Source of the DNA: DAMCZI01 sp032095175
GTDB taxonomy: Bacteria > Bacillota > Clostridia > Clostridiales > Caloramatoraceae
Reading direction: 5' to 3'
DNA length: 64,000 nt
NCBI GenBank assembly: GCA_032095175.1
Contig: DAMCZI010000002.1
Location: forward strand, 149,928 to 213,927
A model generated the notes under the pieces. The model was not told the DNA's origin. It saw only the letters and a list, made by a program, of their open reading frames with translations, and did no database searches. Below, one piece after another: positions 63,987 through 64,000 of the stretch. How positions within the stretch are numbered: position 1 is the first letter of the stretch; every line of letters begins with the position of its first letter. The position numbers were made by a program, and so were the translations under genes.

Positions 63987-64000
63987 TAAAAGGACGAGTA

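Overview
The window is AT-rich, with clostridial gene content and style: strong GGAGG-type ribosome binding sites, purine riboswitches, a T-box, HrcA/CIRCE control of groESL, and the compact clostridial gene order purE-C-F-M-N-H-D. The host is most likely a Clostridium or close relative. The assignment rests on gene content and regulatory style, not on a marker gene.

Positions 1-7080 are unlike the rest. They form an integron-type gene cassette array, all on the minus strand. Six complete single-gene cassettes, one cassette with a decayed gene and the start of a further cassette running off the left edge are separated by seven attC-like recombination sites. At the right end lie a candidate attI site and the frameshifted C-terminal remnant of a tyrosine recombinase, in the same orientation as the cassettes. 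Cassette contents, in transcription order, are a RibD/DHFR-family reductase, an ABM-like small protein, a wrecked aminoglycoside 6-adenylyltransferase, a TIM-barrel sugar isomerase/endonuclease-like protein, an NTF2-like protein, an alpha/beta hydrolase, an unknown protein and a small membrane protein. An integron with a decayed integrase in a Gram-positive anaerobe is the main discovery of the window.

Positions 7200-16050 hold a MazG-like pyrophosphohydrolase, the purine operon purECFMNHD under a guanine-class riboswitch, and a PpaX-like phosphatase. Positions 16490-18400 carry two lipoproteins. Positions 18425-24044 form an envelope-stress style module: a lipid-type methyltransferase, a response regulator, a histidine kinase, a small membrane protein and a BceAB-type ABC transporter. 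Positions 24300-27100 are accessory (GNAT protein, small membrane proteins, a secreted protein). Positions 27397-33406 carry guaBA under a second guanine-class riboswitch and larEBC for the nickel-pincer cofactor. A T-box leader then precedes a GNAT acetyltransferase.

Positions 35160-63769 are mostly minus-strand chromosomal genes: ttcA-like, a 1348-residue sortase-anchored adhesin, an M16C and an M29 peptidase, a 1803-residue kinase/AAA/TPR/GAF/GGDEF signalling protein, asparaginase and a lysophospholipase-like hydrolase. gltX, a MATE exporter and a CofE-like protein are on the plus strand, followed by groESL and a propeller/membrane protein of unknown role. Scattered through the intergenic regions are at least three families of palindromic, MITE-like repeats, one copy carrying a second element nested inside it.
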